Origin: Gibbula magus
Taxonomy: Eukaryota; Mollusca; Gastropoda; Trochida; Trochidae
Direction: 5' to 3'
NCBI GenBank assembly: GCA_936450465.1
Contig: OW388304.1
Location: 5,710,700 to 5,774,699, forward strand
DNA length: 64,000 nt
Positions 46,879 to 59,455 of this stretch are shown piece after piece (position 1 is the first letter of the stretch; each line of letters opens with the position of its first letter). The notes beneath the pieces are model-generated. The model was not told where the DNA came from, made no database searches, and saw only the letters and a list, made by a program, of their open reading frames with translations. A program made the translations under genes and the position numbers.

Positions 46879-48372
46879 CGGCAGTGCAGCCGGCGACTCT
46901 GCATGCTGCTTCACCTTGCAAGTTTAGTACTGTAAATACAGTCTTGGAAACATAGGTTGAAAATGATTTTCTATTTTATATGTTTTTCTGACGCGTGACT
47001 TCAAACAGGTATGCTCGAAATTGTTCAATTATGTGATTTAGCTTAAACAGGAGAGCTAAGCAATTCATGAATGAGCGCAAAGTAATTCCGCAAAAAACGC
47101 AAGTTATATTTAGAAAAACTGTAATTTCCCATGACCATTATGAAAACTATAATACCCGGCATGTATTTGTCCGCTTTGGTAAGAATAGTTCCATGAACAT
47201 GCTGTGTGGCTATTACCCCATTGCAACATCAAAACACAGTATCACCATGGTTTGCAAGTTCTACACTCACGAACAAAAGAAAGGTCACCATTCAAAACAC
47301 AAGGTATTTCAATCCCATAGTCATAAATAGAACTGAAACAGGGTTCACCATGGCTTCAGACGCAAACTAAACTAAAATATAACTTTTGAAACATTATCTG
47401 TTCATACTTCTTAACAACACGCATTCAAAGAAATCATCGTTTCGAAATCCCCTTAACTAGATGACATACATGTGTAGGAGTGTCAAAAAACACGATTTTT
47501 GGCTTGTTTTTATTACGTTCCACAGTAATGATGCGTCAAAGACGTTCAATTCAAGAAAGTTATTTGTGTCGATCACATACAAAACATTGTGGCCAAACGC
47601 CATCTTGAAAAAGCGATTGCAGCACCCGAAGAGTGTTTAAACAAACATCCAAATAAAAGTTCCATATTCTGATGATATTCCGAAAACCTCTTTACAAAAC
47701 ATCTACCAACGCAACTCGACAATCAAGCTTCGACAGCAGTGTTTCGGTATTTACTCTTTTGCAAATGTAGTGACGTTTCTTATGTTCTTCAGGTTAGTTC
47801 CACAAAATTGCATAGCAACAGTGTGGCTGTGGACTTTCCTGCTTTTATATTTACCGCTGTTGTGTGTATCAAATCACCTCAATGTACTTGCAGAATACAT
47901 TCGAGAATACAAACCAAAGAAATATCAACCTGTTTCAAATTGAATATTCTGTATCAGCCGATACACTTATTTCTTCGTTTGACACTCATGAGGATTTTTC
48001 AGCGTAGTATTACACAAGTAATTAAGAAAAAGGAACATCAACTGTTCTCATTTATTTCATAAACATGAGATTTTACGAGCAAACAAACTGCATCAGTACC
48101 GTAAAGCAGAGAGATAATGGAATCGGATGACGAGAAACATATCAAAATGAGACGTTGTAAAGCAAAGAGGATGATTCTTTCAATTAGACACCATTAAAAC
48201 AAACAAATTAAGATAAGGGAGTGTCTAATATAGAAATAATTGGAAATACACAAGGTCAATTCAAACACATTCTTCAGCAGTTCAATTCTTAGGTTTTATT
48301 TTGGTTTGAAGGTCATTGGCAACTGAACGATACATGCATACATTACACTTTTGTTGAGTAGACAATAAAACT
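46879..48372. other. Unassigned DNA
   Basis: Two plus-strand frames of 87 and 107 codons (47067-47330, 47739-48062) lack recognisable motifs or coding bias; nothing else seen. Confidence 0.45.
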
Positions 48373-48639
48373 TTACAAATAAATCAATAACATGGCTGAT
48401 GAATTAACACATTGTCTATGAGTCAGCACTTCTCGCATGTAATAAGAACAGTTGACAAGGGTATATCTACAATTACAAGTTATTACATTGCAAGCGTTAC
48501 ATTCAAACAAAACATGAATAGCTTATTTCATCACACCAAGTTCGCATATTTTACAAATCACATCTACATTCGACTCGAGCTCTGCGAATGAATAATACAC
48601 TACTAAGAAAGGGTTTGTGAATCGACGATATAATCTAAA
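48373..48639 (-). mobile_element. LINE C-terminal relic f
   Basis: The minus strand reads FRLYRRFTNPFLVVYYSFAE, a short linker, then DVICKICELGVMK, a stop, and AIHVLFECNA. The CxxC...H...C order is the C-terminal knuckle seen in the other LINE relics here, with 'VLFEC' in the place of 'VLLHC'. One in-frame stop at the knuckle marks it as dead. Confidence 0.5.
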
Positions 48640-49261
48640 GCATCTTCTTAAAATCTTTATATAATCTTAATTAAACTTTTTAAATTGTTTTCAGTATCAA
48701 CATGAAATGATATATTTTAATGGCACTTATGACTTTTTAAATGGATGATATAACTAAGAAATGAATTTCAGAATGTGTTTGTCAAGATTATAACCTGCTT
48801 GTAACGAGTAATTTAAACTCCGTTAGAGCATGACTTCTTTGTTTAGAAGACCGTGATCTAACCAGCACTATTTTCAGTTTGACCACGGACCGAACTATGA
48901 TTATTATGATACGAGGTTTTACTTAATTTCAATACCTAGTTAAATACGTCTATAGAAAGAAAACATAACACATAATAAATAAATTACTACAAAATGTGTG
49001 TACAGTTTGAACATATTGGGGACTAATGTAATGTAATCCATGTACAGTTTTTAATGTTAACATTTTGATAAATGTGGTTCTAGAAAACTGTTGACAGGAC
49101 ATTGTGACCCTCTATCTGTAAGCTAAAACAAGATACATGTATATTAACCACTCATGCCCTCGGGTTTTACTATAGTTTCAACTTCGCGTGTTTTCAAGGT
49201 AAACACTATTACTACTACCCCATGTGAATGATTATAACTGACATATGAAAAATAAAATATC
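48640..49261. other. Unassigned AT-rich DNA
   Basis: No gene or named repeat seen. Confidence 0.45.
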
Positions 49262-49765
49262 ATGTCTATTTTTAGCGGAAATGCATCATTCCACGGTCAA
49301 AGTCACAGGTAAAATATAACAGGCTCATTTGAAAGGTCTTATCCATTTGAATCACATGTATAGCATCAAAGGGTATCGCTGACCAATCAAAATGTTTGAT
49401 CAATTGCAAGGTTAACATTTCGGGAAAAGCTGAAGGTACCAAGTTCAATATTTACAAGGAAACAACATCACTGACCTATCAAAGGTTATAATCAGGGTTG
49501 CAGTTACCGACAGTGATTCCTATGTCTACATAAAAGCTCACAATATGGATAATTCACCTCATTTGAAAGGTCTCATCACAATGGATGCACATATAAACTA
49601 TCAAAAGGGTTTGTCGCTGACCAATCGAAGGTTATGAACACGTTTAGAAAATCGAGAAATGCTTTCCGCGGCATGACCAGTGCCAGAAGGTAAACCATGA
49701 CCTCATCTGAAATGTCGCACCACAATAGATGCACATATATCAAGGCATATCAAACCACAGTATCA
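49262..49765. repeat. Degenerate tandem repeat, about three units
   Basis: Recurring ordered blocks: CTCATTTGAAAGGTCT or CTCATCTGAAATGTCG, AATGGATGCACATATA or variants, TATCAAAAGGGTTTGTCGC, TGACCAATCGAAGG, and a CCAGTGCCAGAAGG block. The period is irregular, near 150-240 bp. Confidence 0.5.
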
Positions 49766-50497
49766 CTCATAAGTTCCATGAGGCGATGTGTTGATATATG
49801 TGATTGGTGTTGTTAAGTCAGCCTCCTCAGTTGAAATATTGTTTTATACTTTTCAACGAAACAGGTCAAAGTGTGTCCCTTTGCTTTGTGTCACTGGAAT
49901 GAACTTCTCTGGAATCGTCTTCCCTGGAGGGACTTCACTATGCATACTGTCACTTCACTTACTACGCTCGTCACGTTCCTGTTAGAACTGACTCATATTT
50001 AATTCTGTTGTCTCATTAATGCATGGATCCATCTGCAAAGTGTCTCATTTAAGAGCAAAATAGGGCTTTGTGGTGATTACTGCTTCATAATGTCACATTA
50101 TCAGCCCACAACATCCCAGTTTATGTATATTTTAGCCCCCTCGTATATACGATATGAAATTCGTTCTTTATAAGTATTAGAATGCACAATATCACCTCAA
50201 TAACAGGGTAATTCCTTCACTTAAAATGAAGATTTATTTTTTAAAAGCCAAATCTTTAAAAGGTATGTCCCATTCCGAATAAAGATGACTGAAATTAAAC
50301 TGAATAATAATTTAGTTTTTTATTTTTTAAAGATAACGTTTTCTTAATTATTTTCACAAATGACTAACAGTACCTACCAAACCAGCATTTTAACTGAAAT
50401 AAAGAACTAAATTTCTAGCATCATGATTTCTTTATTCACCTGAGGTGTAAGTTGTGCTCCTTATGTACCAAATAATAGACTTTTAGTCCTCGGTGCC
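49766..50497. other. Unassigned DNA left of the satellite
   Basis: AT-rich, no gene seen. Confidence 0.4.
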
Positions 50498-53400
50498 TGT
50501 TGTTCTATCAATGACCCTGTACAAGGCTGGATAATAAAGCATATTGTTGTTCTATCACTGAACCTGTACAAGGCTGGATAATAAAGCATATTGTTGTTCT
50601 ATCACTGACCCTGTACAGGGCTGGATAATAAAGCATATTGTTGTTCTATCACTGACCCTGTACAAGGCTGGATAATAAAGCATATTGTTGTTCTATCACT
50701 GACTCTGTACAAGGCTGGATAATAAAGCATAGTGTTGTTCTATCACTGTTCCTGTACAAGGCCGGATAATAAAGCATATCGTTGTTCTATCACTGACCCT
50801 GTACAAGGCTGGATAATAAAGCATAACGCATATTGTTGTTCTATCACTGACTCTGTACAAGGCTGGATAATAAAGCATATTGTTGTTCTATCACTGACCC
50901 TGTACGAGGCTGGATAATAAAGCATATTGTTGTTCTATCACTGACCCTGTACAAGGCTGGATAATAAAGCATAAAGCATATTGTTGTTCTATCACTGACC
51001 CTGTACAAGGCTGGATAATAAAGCATAAAGCATATTGTTATTCTATCACTGACTCTGTACGAGGCTGGATAATAAAGCATATTGTTGTTCTATCACTGAC
51101 CCTGTACAAGGCTGGATAATAAAGCATATTGTTGTTCTATCACTGACCCGGTACAAGGCTGGATAATAAAGCATATTGTTGTTCTATCACTGACCCGGTA
51201 CAAGGCTGGATAATAAAGCATATTGTTGTTCTATCACTGACCCTGTACAAGGCTGGATAATAAAGCATATTGTTGTTCTATCACTGACCCTGTACAAGGC
51301 TGGATAATAAAGCATATTGTTGTTCTATCACTGACCCTGTACAAGGCTGGATAATAAAACATATTGTTGTTCTATCACTGACCCTGTACAAGGCTGGATA
51401 ATAAAGCATATTGTTGTTCTATCACTGACCCTGTACAAGGCTGGATAATAAAGCATAGTGTTGTTCTATCACTGACCCTGTACAAGGCCGGATAATAAAG
51501 CATATCGTTGTTCTATCACTGACTCTGTACGAGGCTGGATAATAAAGCATAAAGCATATTGTTGTTCTATCACTGACCCTGTACAAGGCCGGATAATAAA
51601 GCATATCGTTGTTCTATCACTGACTCTGTACGAGGCTGGATAATAAAGCATATTGTTGTTCTATCACTGACTCTGTACGAGGCTGGATAATAAAGCATAT
51701 TGTTGTTCTATCACTGACTCTTCACAAGGCTGGATAATAAAACATATTGTTGTTCTATCACTGACCCGGTACAAGGCTGGATAATAAAGCATATTGTTGT
51801 TCTATCACTGACCCTGTACAAGGCTGGATAATAAAGCATATTGTTGTTCTATCACTGACCCTGTACAAGGCTGGATAATAAAACATATTGTTGTTCTATC
51901 ACTGACTCTGTACAAGGCTGGATAATAAAGCATATCGTTGTTCTATCACTGACTCTGTACGAGGCTGGATAATAAAGCATAAAGCATATTGTTGTTCTAT
52001 CACTGACCCTGTACAAGGCCGGATAATAAAGCATATCGTTGTTCTATCACTGACTCTGTACGAGGCTGGATAATAAAGCATATTGTTGTTCTATCACTGA
52101 CTCTTCACAAGGCTGGATAATAAAACATATTGTTGTTCTATCACTGACCCGGTACAAGGCTGGATAATAAAGCATATTGTTGTTCTATCACTGACCCTGT
52201 ACAAGGCTGGATAATAAAGCATATTGTTGTTCTATCACTGACCCTGTACAAGGCTGGATAATAAAACATATTGTTGTTCTATCACTGACTCTGTACAAGG
52301 CTGGATAATAAAGCATATCGTTGTTCTATCACTGACTCTGTACGAGGCTGGATAATAAAGCATAAAGCATATTGTTGTTCTATCACTGACCCTGTACAAG
52401 GCCGGATAATAAAGCATATCGTTGTTCTATCACTGACTCTGTACGAGGCTGGATAATAAAGCATAAAGCATATTGTTGTTCTATCACTGACCCTGTACGA
52501 GGCTGGATAATAAAGCATAAAGCATAGTGTTGTTCTATCACTGACCCTGTACAAGGCTGGATAATAAAGCATATTGTTGTTCTATCACTGACTCTGTACA
52601 AGGCTGGATAATAAAGCATATTGTTGTTCTATCACTGACCCTGTACAAGGCCGGATAATAAAGCATATCGTTGTTCTATAACTGACCCTGTACAAGGCTG
52701 GATAATAAAGCATAAAGCATATTGTTGTTCTATCACTGACTCTGTACGAGGCTGGATAATAAAGCATATTGTTGTTCTATCACTGACTCTGTACAAGGCT
52801 GGATAATAAAGCATATCGTTGTTCTATCACTGACCCTGTACAAGGCTGGATAATAAAGCATATTGTTGTTCTATCACTGACCCTGTACAAGGCTGGATAA
52901 TAAAGCATAAAGCATATTGTTGTTCTATCACTGACTCTGTACGAGGCTGGATAATAAAGCATATTGTTGTTCTATCACTGACTCTGTACGAGGCTGGATA
53001 ATAAAGCATATTGTTGTTCTATCACTGACCCTGTACAAGGCTGGATAATAAAGCATATTGTTGTTCTATCACTGACCCTGTACAAGGCTGGATAATAAAG
53101 CATAAAGCATATTGTTGTTCTATCACTGACTCTGTACGAGGCTGGATAATAAAGCATATTGTTGTTCTATCACTGACTCTGTACGAGGCTTGATAATAAA
53201 GCATATTGTTGTTCTATCACTGACCCTGTACAAGGCTGGATAATAAAGCATATTGTTGTTCTATCACTGACCCTGTACAAGGCTGGATAATAAAGCATAT
53301 TGTTGTTCTATCACTGACTCTGTACGAGGCTGGATAATAAAGCATATTGTTGTTCTATCACTGACTCTGTACAAGGCTGGATAATAAAGCATATTGTTGT

Positions 53401-53876
53401 TCTATCACTGACCCTGTACAAGGCCGGATAATAAAGCATATCGTTGTTCTATCACTGACCCTGTACAAGGCTGGATAATAAAGCATAAAGCATATTGTTG
53501 TTCTATCACTGACCCTGTACGAGGCTGGATAATAAAGCATATTGTTGTTCTATCACTGACCCTGTACAAGGCTGGATAATAAAGCATATTGTTGTTCTAT
53601 CACTGACCCTGTACAAGGCCGGATAATAAAGCATATCGTTGTTCTATCACTGACCCTGTACAAGGCTGGATAATAAAGCATAAAGCATATTGTTGTTCTA
53701 TCACTGACCCTGTACGAGGCTGGATAATAAAGCATATTGTTGTTCTATCACTGACCCTGTACGAGGCTGGATAATAAAGCATATTGTTGTTCTATCACTG
53801 ACTCTGTACGAGGCTGGATAATAAAGCATATTGTTGTTCTATCACTGACCCTGTACGAGGTTGGATAATAAAGCAT
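50498..53876. repeat. 47-bp satellite array, about 70 units, with higher-order repeats
   Basis: Head-to-tail copies of a 47-bp unit (ATTGTTGTTCTATCACTGAC, CCTGTACAAGGCTGGATAAT, AAAGCAT) fill 3.38 kb with little divergence. Variants include a 7-bp AAAGCAT duplication (54-bp unit), CAAGG/CGAGG, GGCTGG/GGCCGG and GACCC/GACTC. Variant order repeats: a block of eight units (383 bp) recurs near 51.65-52.42 kb, and four-unit blocks (195 bp) recur near 52.6-53.2 and 53.36-53.75 kb. Minus-strand frames of 60-118 codons inside are read-through of the repeat, not genes. Confidence 0.95.
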
Positions 53877-56060
53877 ATATAAGTCAACGTGTGATTGAGG
53901 AGGGGGATACAGTGTAGACGTTCCTAACTGGTATCGGAACTGACAATTAAATGAATTTTCTTCTCCTCTAACAAGCTCCTTTAGTGATGTTATGACGACT
54001 GAAGCTCTACTATCGCGGACAAACAGCTCATGCTCTATTGTAAGAGGGAGTCTCGCTATTTTCACATGTTTGAAAATCATCAGCACGAAGCAAGTAGAAC
54101 ACACTAGAAATACACGTCATATACATCCTGAATAGATATTGCATTGTTATACTGAAAATCACACTATCTGCAAAAGAACTAATTTTGTCTACCAACAGCT
54201 TACGCATTCGGCCACAGTGACCGCGATAAAATCAAATGACAACAACCGGCATTTTTACATTCAGTACCCCTCTGATATAAGTTTAATATTAAATGCATTA
54301 GAACCTTAATTTTTGTTAGCCAGTGGTCACTCGTCTTGGTGGCATAACATGTGTAGTGGATGATCTGAACATTGACCAGTGGGCACAATTCATCGACATT
54401 GTAGCTAGAAACATATCTTCATGGAATCTAAAATCTCTACTGCATCTATGTAAATACGTTCACTGCGCAGCCTTCAACTTATAGTTAAATAATTACATAT
54501 CTTAAAACCCTTTTATATGTAAATCGTTTTAATAAATGTTTTGAATCTATTGGGAAGAATGAAGACTATTCATACATTCATTTATTCTGTCCGCCCTAAA
54601 TATGTTTTCAAACTATGTATTTTTATATCAGCAATGTGTGTTTTATTTATTTATTTTGTACATCTATTTTAGTACTTAACATTGGGAAGGGATTTAATAA
54701 GCTTTATAATTCCAATATAAGACAAAGTCAGAGAATGTTTCAAACTTTGTTAATTGAAATCTACAGATCTGCCTATCACCATGTTCCTGGTGCAGTCTCT
54801 AGAAATGTCATTTAAATAGGGCAGAAAACAGTCGGACCGAAACAAGTCTCGAGGGGTATAGGAAGTTGGTCGGTCGATTTAACTGTTCAAAGTCACATAG
54901 TGTACAATTATCGACGTGTGAAACGCAGAGTGTCATGCACAAGAAAAGAGCACTTGTCAACATCCCACTGCGCTTCTGCCGAATAGATGTTCGTAATTAT
55001 TTCAATTAATTAGCATAATACTACCCATTGATTGAGGTTGTGGGTAGCATGTAGTCAATCAGTATATACTATATACTATGATGACTATTATTTTGTCAGC
55101 AGGTGGTTGAGTGCGAAACTTCCTAGGAGTATTCAAGGTGGTTCCAATGTGGATTCCAATATAGTGTCTGGGATCGCCTAGTCCACGACGAGAAAGAACT
55201 CTGAGAAAGATCTACGAACGCTCGACAACTTTTATTTATTTGTTGGCGATCCTGAACTCTGGGGTTCCGAGGTGTCATCTTGACATGGCAATATGCTGGT
55301 TAATAATTGTTTCAACAGTTCTAACTGATATTTGAAGTAAAAAAAAGTTTCAGATATTTCGGTCAGTCAAATTTATTCTTTTATAGTTGTTATTTGGGTG
55401 GCATTTTAAGGCCTGTTTGACCTATTGTCATCCTCGATGGACTCCCGAGGCATCTTCGGCCTTGGGTCATCGTATACCGAAGCTTTGTTCACTTACTTGT
55501 ATACTTTGAAGCATTGTATGAACGCGAAAACTAAGCCGATCATATTGTGGTGTCATACTTGAAGCGGTAGTACACTACTTTAATATTGCCGTATAAATTA
55601 TACACTGCAGTATCTTCCACGGGTGAGTAATAATCCATCATATCTATGTTAAACTTACTGTTGTGTCTACAACTTATAATGACACTGTGTGTAATATGAA
55701 TAGTGCCAAACCTGCCACAAGTTGACATATTTTTTGTGTAAACACATATGTTCAAGTTACAAAACCAATTGATCTTCCCTCGTAGCATACGGGTTTAATT
55801 TCAAAATATAAGATACCCACGGCAATAAAATACAGGCGGTCAATGGGACAGCGTATTTTATGAGACATAAAACATGCTCGTGATTTAATACGTCAGTTAG
55901 AGCGTCGCTCAGCGAATGAAGTCATATTTTACGTCACTTTGATTGTTCAATTGCTAGTGAATGTGTTCGGGAGGCATTAATATTTGTAAAATATAGTTTA
56001 TACAAATAACATAATATCTTAACGGTGTTTATATAAAAACGAGAAATTGTTAAAGGACAT
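53877..56060. other. Unassigned DNA right of the satellite
   Basis: A minus-strand open stretch of about 75 codons at 53877-54104 continues from a satellite frame and has no known motif. No other gene or repeat recognised. Confidence 0.4.
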
Positions 56061-56221
56061 TTCACATAAGAAATAGAAGACTCGTTGTTGTTCTTATCGT
56101 AGAATGAAACATAGCAGGGAGCAAAAAACATTCAGAGTAGCGCCCTTCGTGTTTTATGCTCCCTGCTGTTTTATTTTACGATAAAGCACGGCAACTCGTC
56201 TTCTATTTCTTAAGTAGTGAA
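56061..56221. mobile_element. Palindromic fold-back element 5
   Basis: TTCACATAAGAAATAGAAGA with CTCGTTG on the left mirrors AACTCGTCTTCTATTTCTTA and AGTGAA on the right. GCAGGGAGCAAAAAAC mirrors GTTTTATGCTCCCTGC near the centre. About 160 bp, no coding frame. Confidence 0.7.
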
Positions 56222-56384
56222 TTTCCCCATACTTTGGCGAAAAATAAAAATCTCTGTTGTTTTTTTAAAATAAATTTGCCATATGAATAGGAAAGTAAAT
56301 ATAAAAATCATTCAATGATTCGATTTTGGTTTACTTTGCTGTTTAATGATTGAAGATTATTCCACGGAAAATAAACAACGGGGT

Positions 56385-56746
56385 TTAAAGGGGCAGTAGC
56401 ACGTTTTCTGCAAAAAATATTTTTTCAAATTTCCCATTTATAATGATAGTTTTTGTCATTTAAATTAATTTTAGAGGGTAAAACATCATATTACGCAAAC
56501 CAATTATCTGTAGAGGTAAAAACTATGTTGCGTATAAAGCAAAAATTGCATGGCGGCCATTTTATTGTGAACACAATTTATTATTTTGTATTACAAAAAC
56601 AATTCCCATAGCGTTACCGAAACATGAACACTCATTTTAAACTTTATTTTCCGAAGAGAGAAGGATGTTTTACTATTGGTGAAATTATTTTTCAACTACA
56701 TTTCATCAACTTATTTGAGCGAAAAAACGTGCTACTGCCCCTTTAA
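56385..56746 (+). mobile_element. MITE family A, copy 2 (uninterrupted)
   Basis: TTAAAGGGGCAGTAGCACGT at the left and ACGTGCTACTGCCCCTTTAA at the right are exact inverses over 20 bp. It is 362 bp long with TTAA at each edge. The interior includes GCATGGCGGCCATTTTATTG, shared with copy 1. There is no coding frame. The intact termini suggest the younger copy of the two. Confidence 0.85.
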
Positions 56747-57102
56747 GAGGCTGTTGACTTTCGAATACGTGCTGGTAAACCTCTAACTTCTAGGTTAGAA
56801 AATTACATTCTTTAATAGTACACTTCTGTTTATACATGGTGACTTCAGTTTAACGTTGCTATGATGTATCAAGGACATGACTTTTGTACTTGATTCCCGC
56901 GTTTAGAATGGTTTGCGTTTAACCGACTTATTAATTTTTTTGCAAGTCTTTGGACCACACCTGCATCCAGTTTAACTATTAAATAGGTCATCCACAACTT
57001 TGCTGCACCTGATATATCGTTTGTGTGAGATTAAGAGATATTGCCAAGGAGCTATCGTTTTGACAATAGATGTTGCACAATGCCCTGCCAGGTAACCTCC
57101 CA
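56747..57102. other. Unassigned DNA
   Basis: No gene or repeat seen. Confidence 0.4.
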
Positions 57103-57340
57103 ACATATCTACATACCAAAAATTCTACATACCAAAAATTCTACATACCAAAACATCTACATTTGTATATATCAAAACTGTTACATACCAAGTCTTTTAC
57201 ATACCAACATATCTACATACCAAAAATTCTACAATTGTATATATCAACACCTTTACATACCAAATCTTCTACATACCAACATTTCTACATACCAAAACAT
57301 CTACATACCAAAACTTCAACATACCAACAATTCTACAGAC
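57103..57340. repeat. 16-bp minisatellite
   Basis: About thirteen units of ACATACCAAAANNTCT, two of them lengthened to 24 bp by a TTTGTATATATC- or ATTGTATATATC-like insertion. The order of unit types partly repeats, which suggests block duplication. Open frames of 100 and 120 codons across it are repeat artefacts. Confidence 0.85.
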
Positions 57341-57729
57341 TAAAACAACACAGTCCACTGCACATGGTCATTACCTCAAGTAAGAATGGGCTACTCCGAT
57401 TAATTCGTCAAACTCCTACATTAAGCTACTAGCAAATAATAGACATAACTATGACAGAGTTGTAGGTTGTGTAACTGTTTCTTCTCATATATTTACTGAT
57501 GTCAAATAGAAAGTATACCAAATAGTTAAAAACATTAATTGAGAACGGAAATTCACAAAACTTTATAGGAACATGTGAAAACTTACTATATATTAATTTC
57601 TTCTTTTAAAATTTGTGAAACTGCGAAAACTGGCGCGACCTCGAATTTTAGAAAAAGTGATATGCAGACATTCCACGAAATGCACTTGCTAACAAACAGT
57701 ATAAACCAGCAGAAGACACGAACAAAACC
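57341..57729. other. Unassigned DNA before the Tc1 relic
   Basis: It may hold the 5' part of the Tc1 element, but I cannot find a terminal inverted repeat. Confidence 0.35.
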
Positions 57730-58440
57730 ATGCCACCAATGCCACGTCTGATCGCAATTCAGAGATGGGAGTCGTAGGACATGGTCCAGGTAGGAGCTTC
57801 ACATGCCCACATCGCAAGAACGGTCGCATGTACCCGTGTTTGCTTCACCATACTGTTCGACGATTACTGCAGACAGGCCAAGAAGTGGGAAACCACGGGC
57901 GACCACGCCCCAGGAGGACCGCTTCATCCGGGGAACCTAAGAAACCGTTTCATCCGTGCAACAGCAACGGCAGCAACGGCACTCGGACATCACATCAGTC
58001 GTCAGACTGTGTCAAGGCGTCTACGGGAACATGGTATCCGGGCACGCCGTCCATACCAGGGAGTTGTGCCTACCCAGCAACATCGACGTAACAGGCTCCG
58101 CTGGGCAAGGCAAGTTCGACGTTGTTAAGTCCGAAACTGGTCACGTCTGAAGAGAGCAGATTCTGTTTGGTCAGAGCTGATGGTCGTCAATGTGGTTACA
58201 GACGTGCTGCGGAACGGTTGGCTGCAAACCGTGTTCAGAAAGTACCAGCGTATGGAGGAGGCGGTGTAATGGTGTGCGGAGGAATATGTGGTGAACTGAA
58301 AAAGAGGCTAGTCATCATCCATGGCAACCTGAATGCATAGATGTACATGGATGAGATTCTGCAGCCAGTTGTCCTTCTTTTCATCAACCAACAGCTCCGT
58401 GGCATTGTATTCCAGCATGACAATTGAAGACATCACACAG
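57730..58440 (+). pseudogene. Tc1/mariner transposase, inactivated
   Basis: From ATG 57730 one frame gives MPPMPRLIAIQRWES, a TAG at 57775, then MVQVGASHAHIARTVA (first helix-turn-helix), ISRQTVSRRLREHGIRARRP and QQHRRNRLRWARQ (second helix-turn-helix and linker). Near 58110 the frame shifts to SEESRFCLVRADGRQCGYRR, YGGGGVMVCGGICGELKK and VIIHGNLNA, a TAG at 58338, then MDEILQPVV and IVFQHDN, a stop, and RHHT. This is the Tc1 layout of paired DNA-binding helices followed by a DDE core. The first catalytic Asp (normally SDES) is Glu, the second (QHDN) is kept, and the third acidic region is missing. Four lesions plus 3' truncation make it inactive. The higher GC content than its surroundings suggests a late arrival. 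Confidence 0.9.
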
Positions 58441-59084
58441 TCAGACAGAATGTTCTGAAATATAAATTAATCTCTCTGTATGTTTTGATGTTTATTCGTG
58501 TATGTATATAGACAATGCTTTCAAGTAAACAAAACACAAAAGATTATTTCTAAGCGTCACCTGCTTACCAAGATATCGCCGTTCAAAGTGAGTAAAATCC
58601 GCCTGCAAATTATCTTACTCTTGAAACACTCTCCGCATAGCATGGAGCATGGCCGTTCATTAGCGATGCGACGTCATACACAAGAGTTGCTACAGTGAAA
58701 TCCTTAAGCGATTTCTCGATTTTCGTCGATAATTCGTTTAAAACATAATAACAACGTTAGACATTGAAAGTTTCGGATATAATGGGTATTTGTCCGTCTG
58801 TAGGGGGAAATTTCGGAGTTTTTTAAGCATTTTTCGATTTTCAATCGCTGATTTTAGACATGTTCTTTTATCAATCGAGCGGATTGTATTTTATCGGCTA
58901 CAATGTTTTTGAACGATTAACGGACAATTATAGAATAAAAGCTAGCATGCAATTTTCAATTATAGACGTCATTATTATTTAATGTTTTGTTGTGCTTGAT
59001 TTTGTGTTTGAAGAGGCCTAAATAGTTTGTGGTCAACTGCGTCAATATTGCTCATGGTGTCTTTTTATTGAGTGTGGTGGCACG
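58441..59084. other. Unassigned DNA
   Basis: No gene seen; the 3' end and terminal repeat of the Tc1 element are not recognisable here. Confidence 0.4.
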
Positions 59085-59455
59085 TGGTCCTGTGCATAGC
59101 TCAGTCGACCGCTAACAGTGAAGTTCAGCACCAATGGGCGCGACTTGCCGCATGGGTGGGTTACCCGCTTCATTGCTGAATTAACTGAGAGTTTGAAGGG
59201 TGATTCCCTGCCCCACACTGAGACATGAGTGGAAAAACTTATGGTGTCACCCTGGGTAAGTGACTTTATTCAACGTGTTCACCCAGCAGTAAGTGGGTAC
59301 CTGGTGTAAGATGTGGAGGAGGTGACCTTTAAGCGCTTTGCGGCAGCTTAGGTTAGACCAGGGTAATACTGTTTAGAAGCGCCCTGAGTCCACAACTTGG
59401 AGATTTGTGCGCTATATAAAAACTATCCATTATTATTAATATAATAATAGAATAA
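59085..59455 (+). mobile_element. Long tRNA-headed SINE
   Basis: The head has a strong A box (CATAGCTCAGTCGACCG) and a B-box-like GGGTGATTCCCTGCC. The central part contains GTTCACCCAGCAGTAAGTGG and GTACCTGGTG, and the 3' part AGAAGCGCCCTGAGTC and GTGCGCTATATAAA, closing with an (ATT)n-type tail. Conserved central domain plus LINE-like 3' tail plus short tandem tail is the layout of the V-, Meta- and related SINE superfamilies of molluscs. About 370 bp. Which superfamily it belongs to is not decided. Confidence 0.75.

Noticed and set aside
50498..54104. Overlapping minus-strand frames of 60-118 codons and a CRISPR-like look
   Set aside because: The units are contiguous 47-mers without distinct spacers, and the frames exist only because the unit lacks stops in some phases; this is a satellite.
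53877..54104. Separate exon of about 75 codons next to the satellite
   Set aside because: No known motif, no ATG start (frame opens at a GTG) and its downstream end is satellite read-through.
55060..55290. Possible LTR with primer-binding site (TTGGCGATCCTGAAC)
   Set aside because: No second LTR, no gag-pol sequence and no clear TG...CA ends; similarity is to a very short string only.
57041..57432. Two overlapping plus-strand frames of 100 and 120 codons
   Set aside because: They translate the 16-bp minisatellite; residue periodicity matches the DNA unit.
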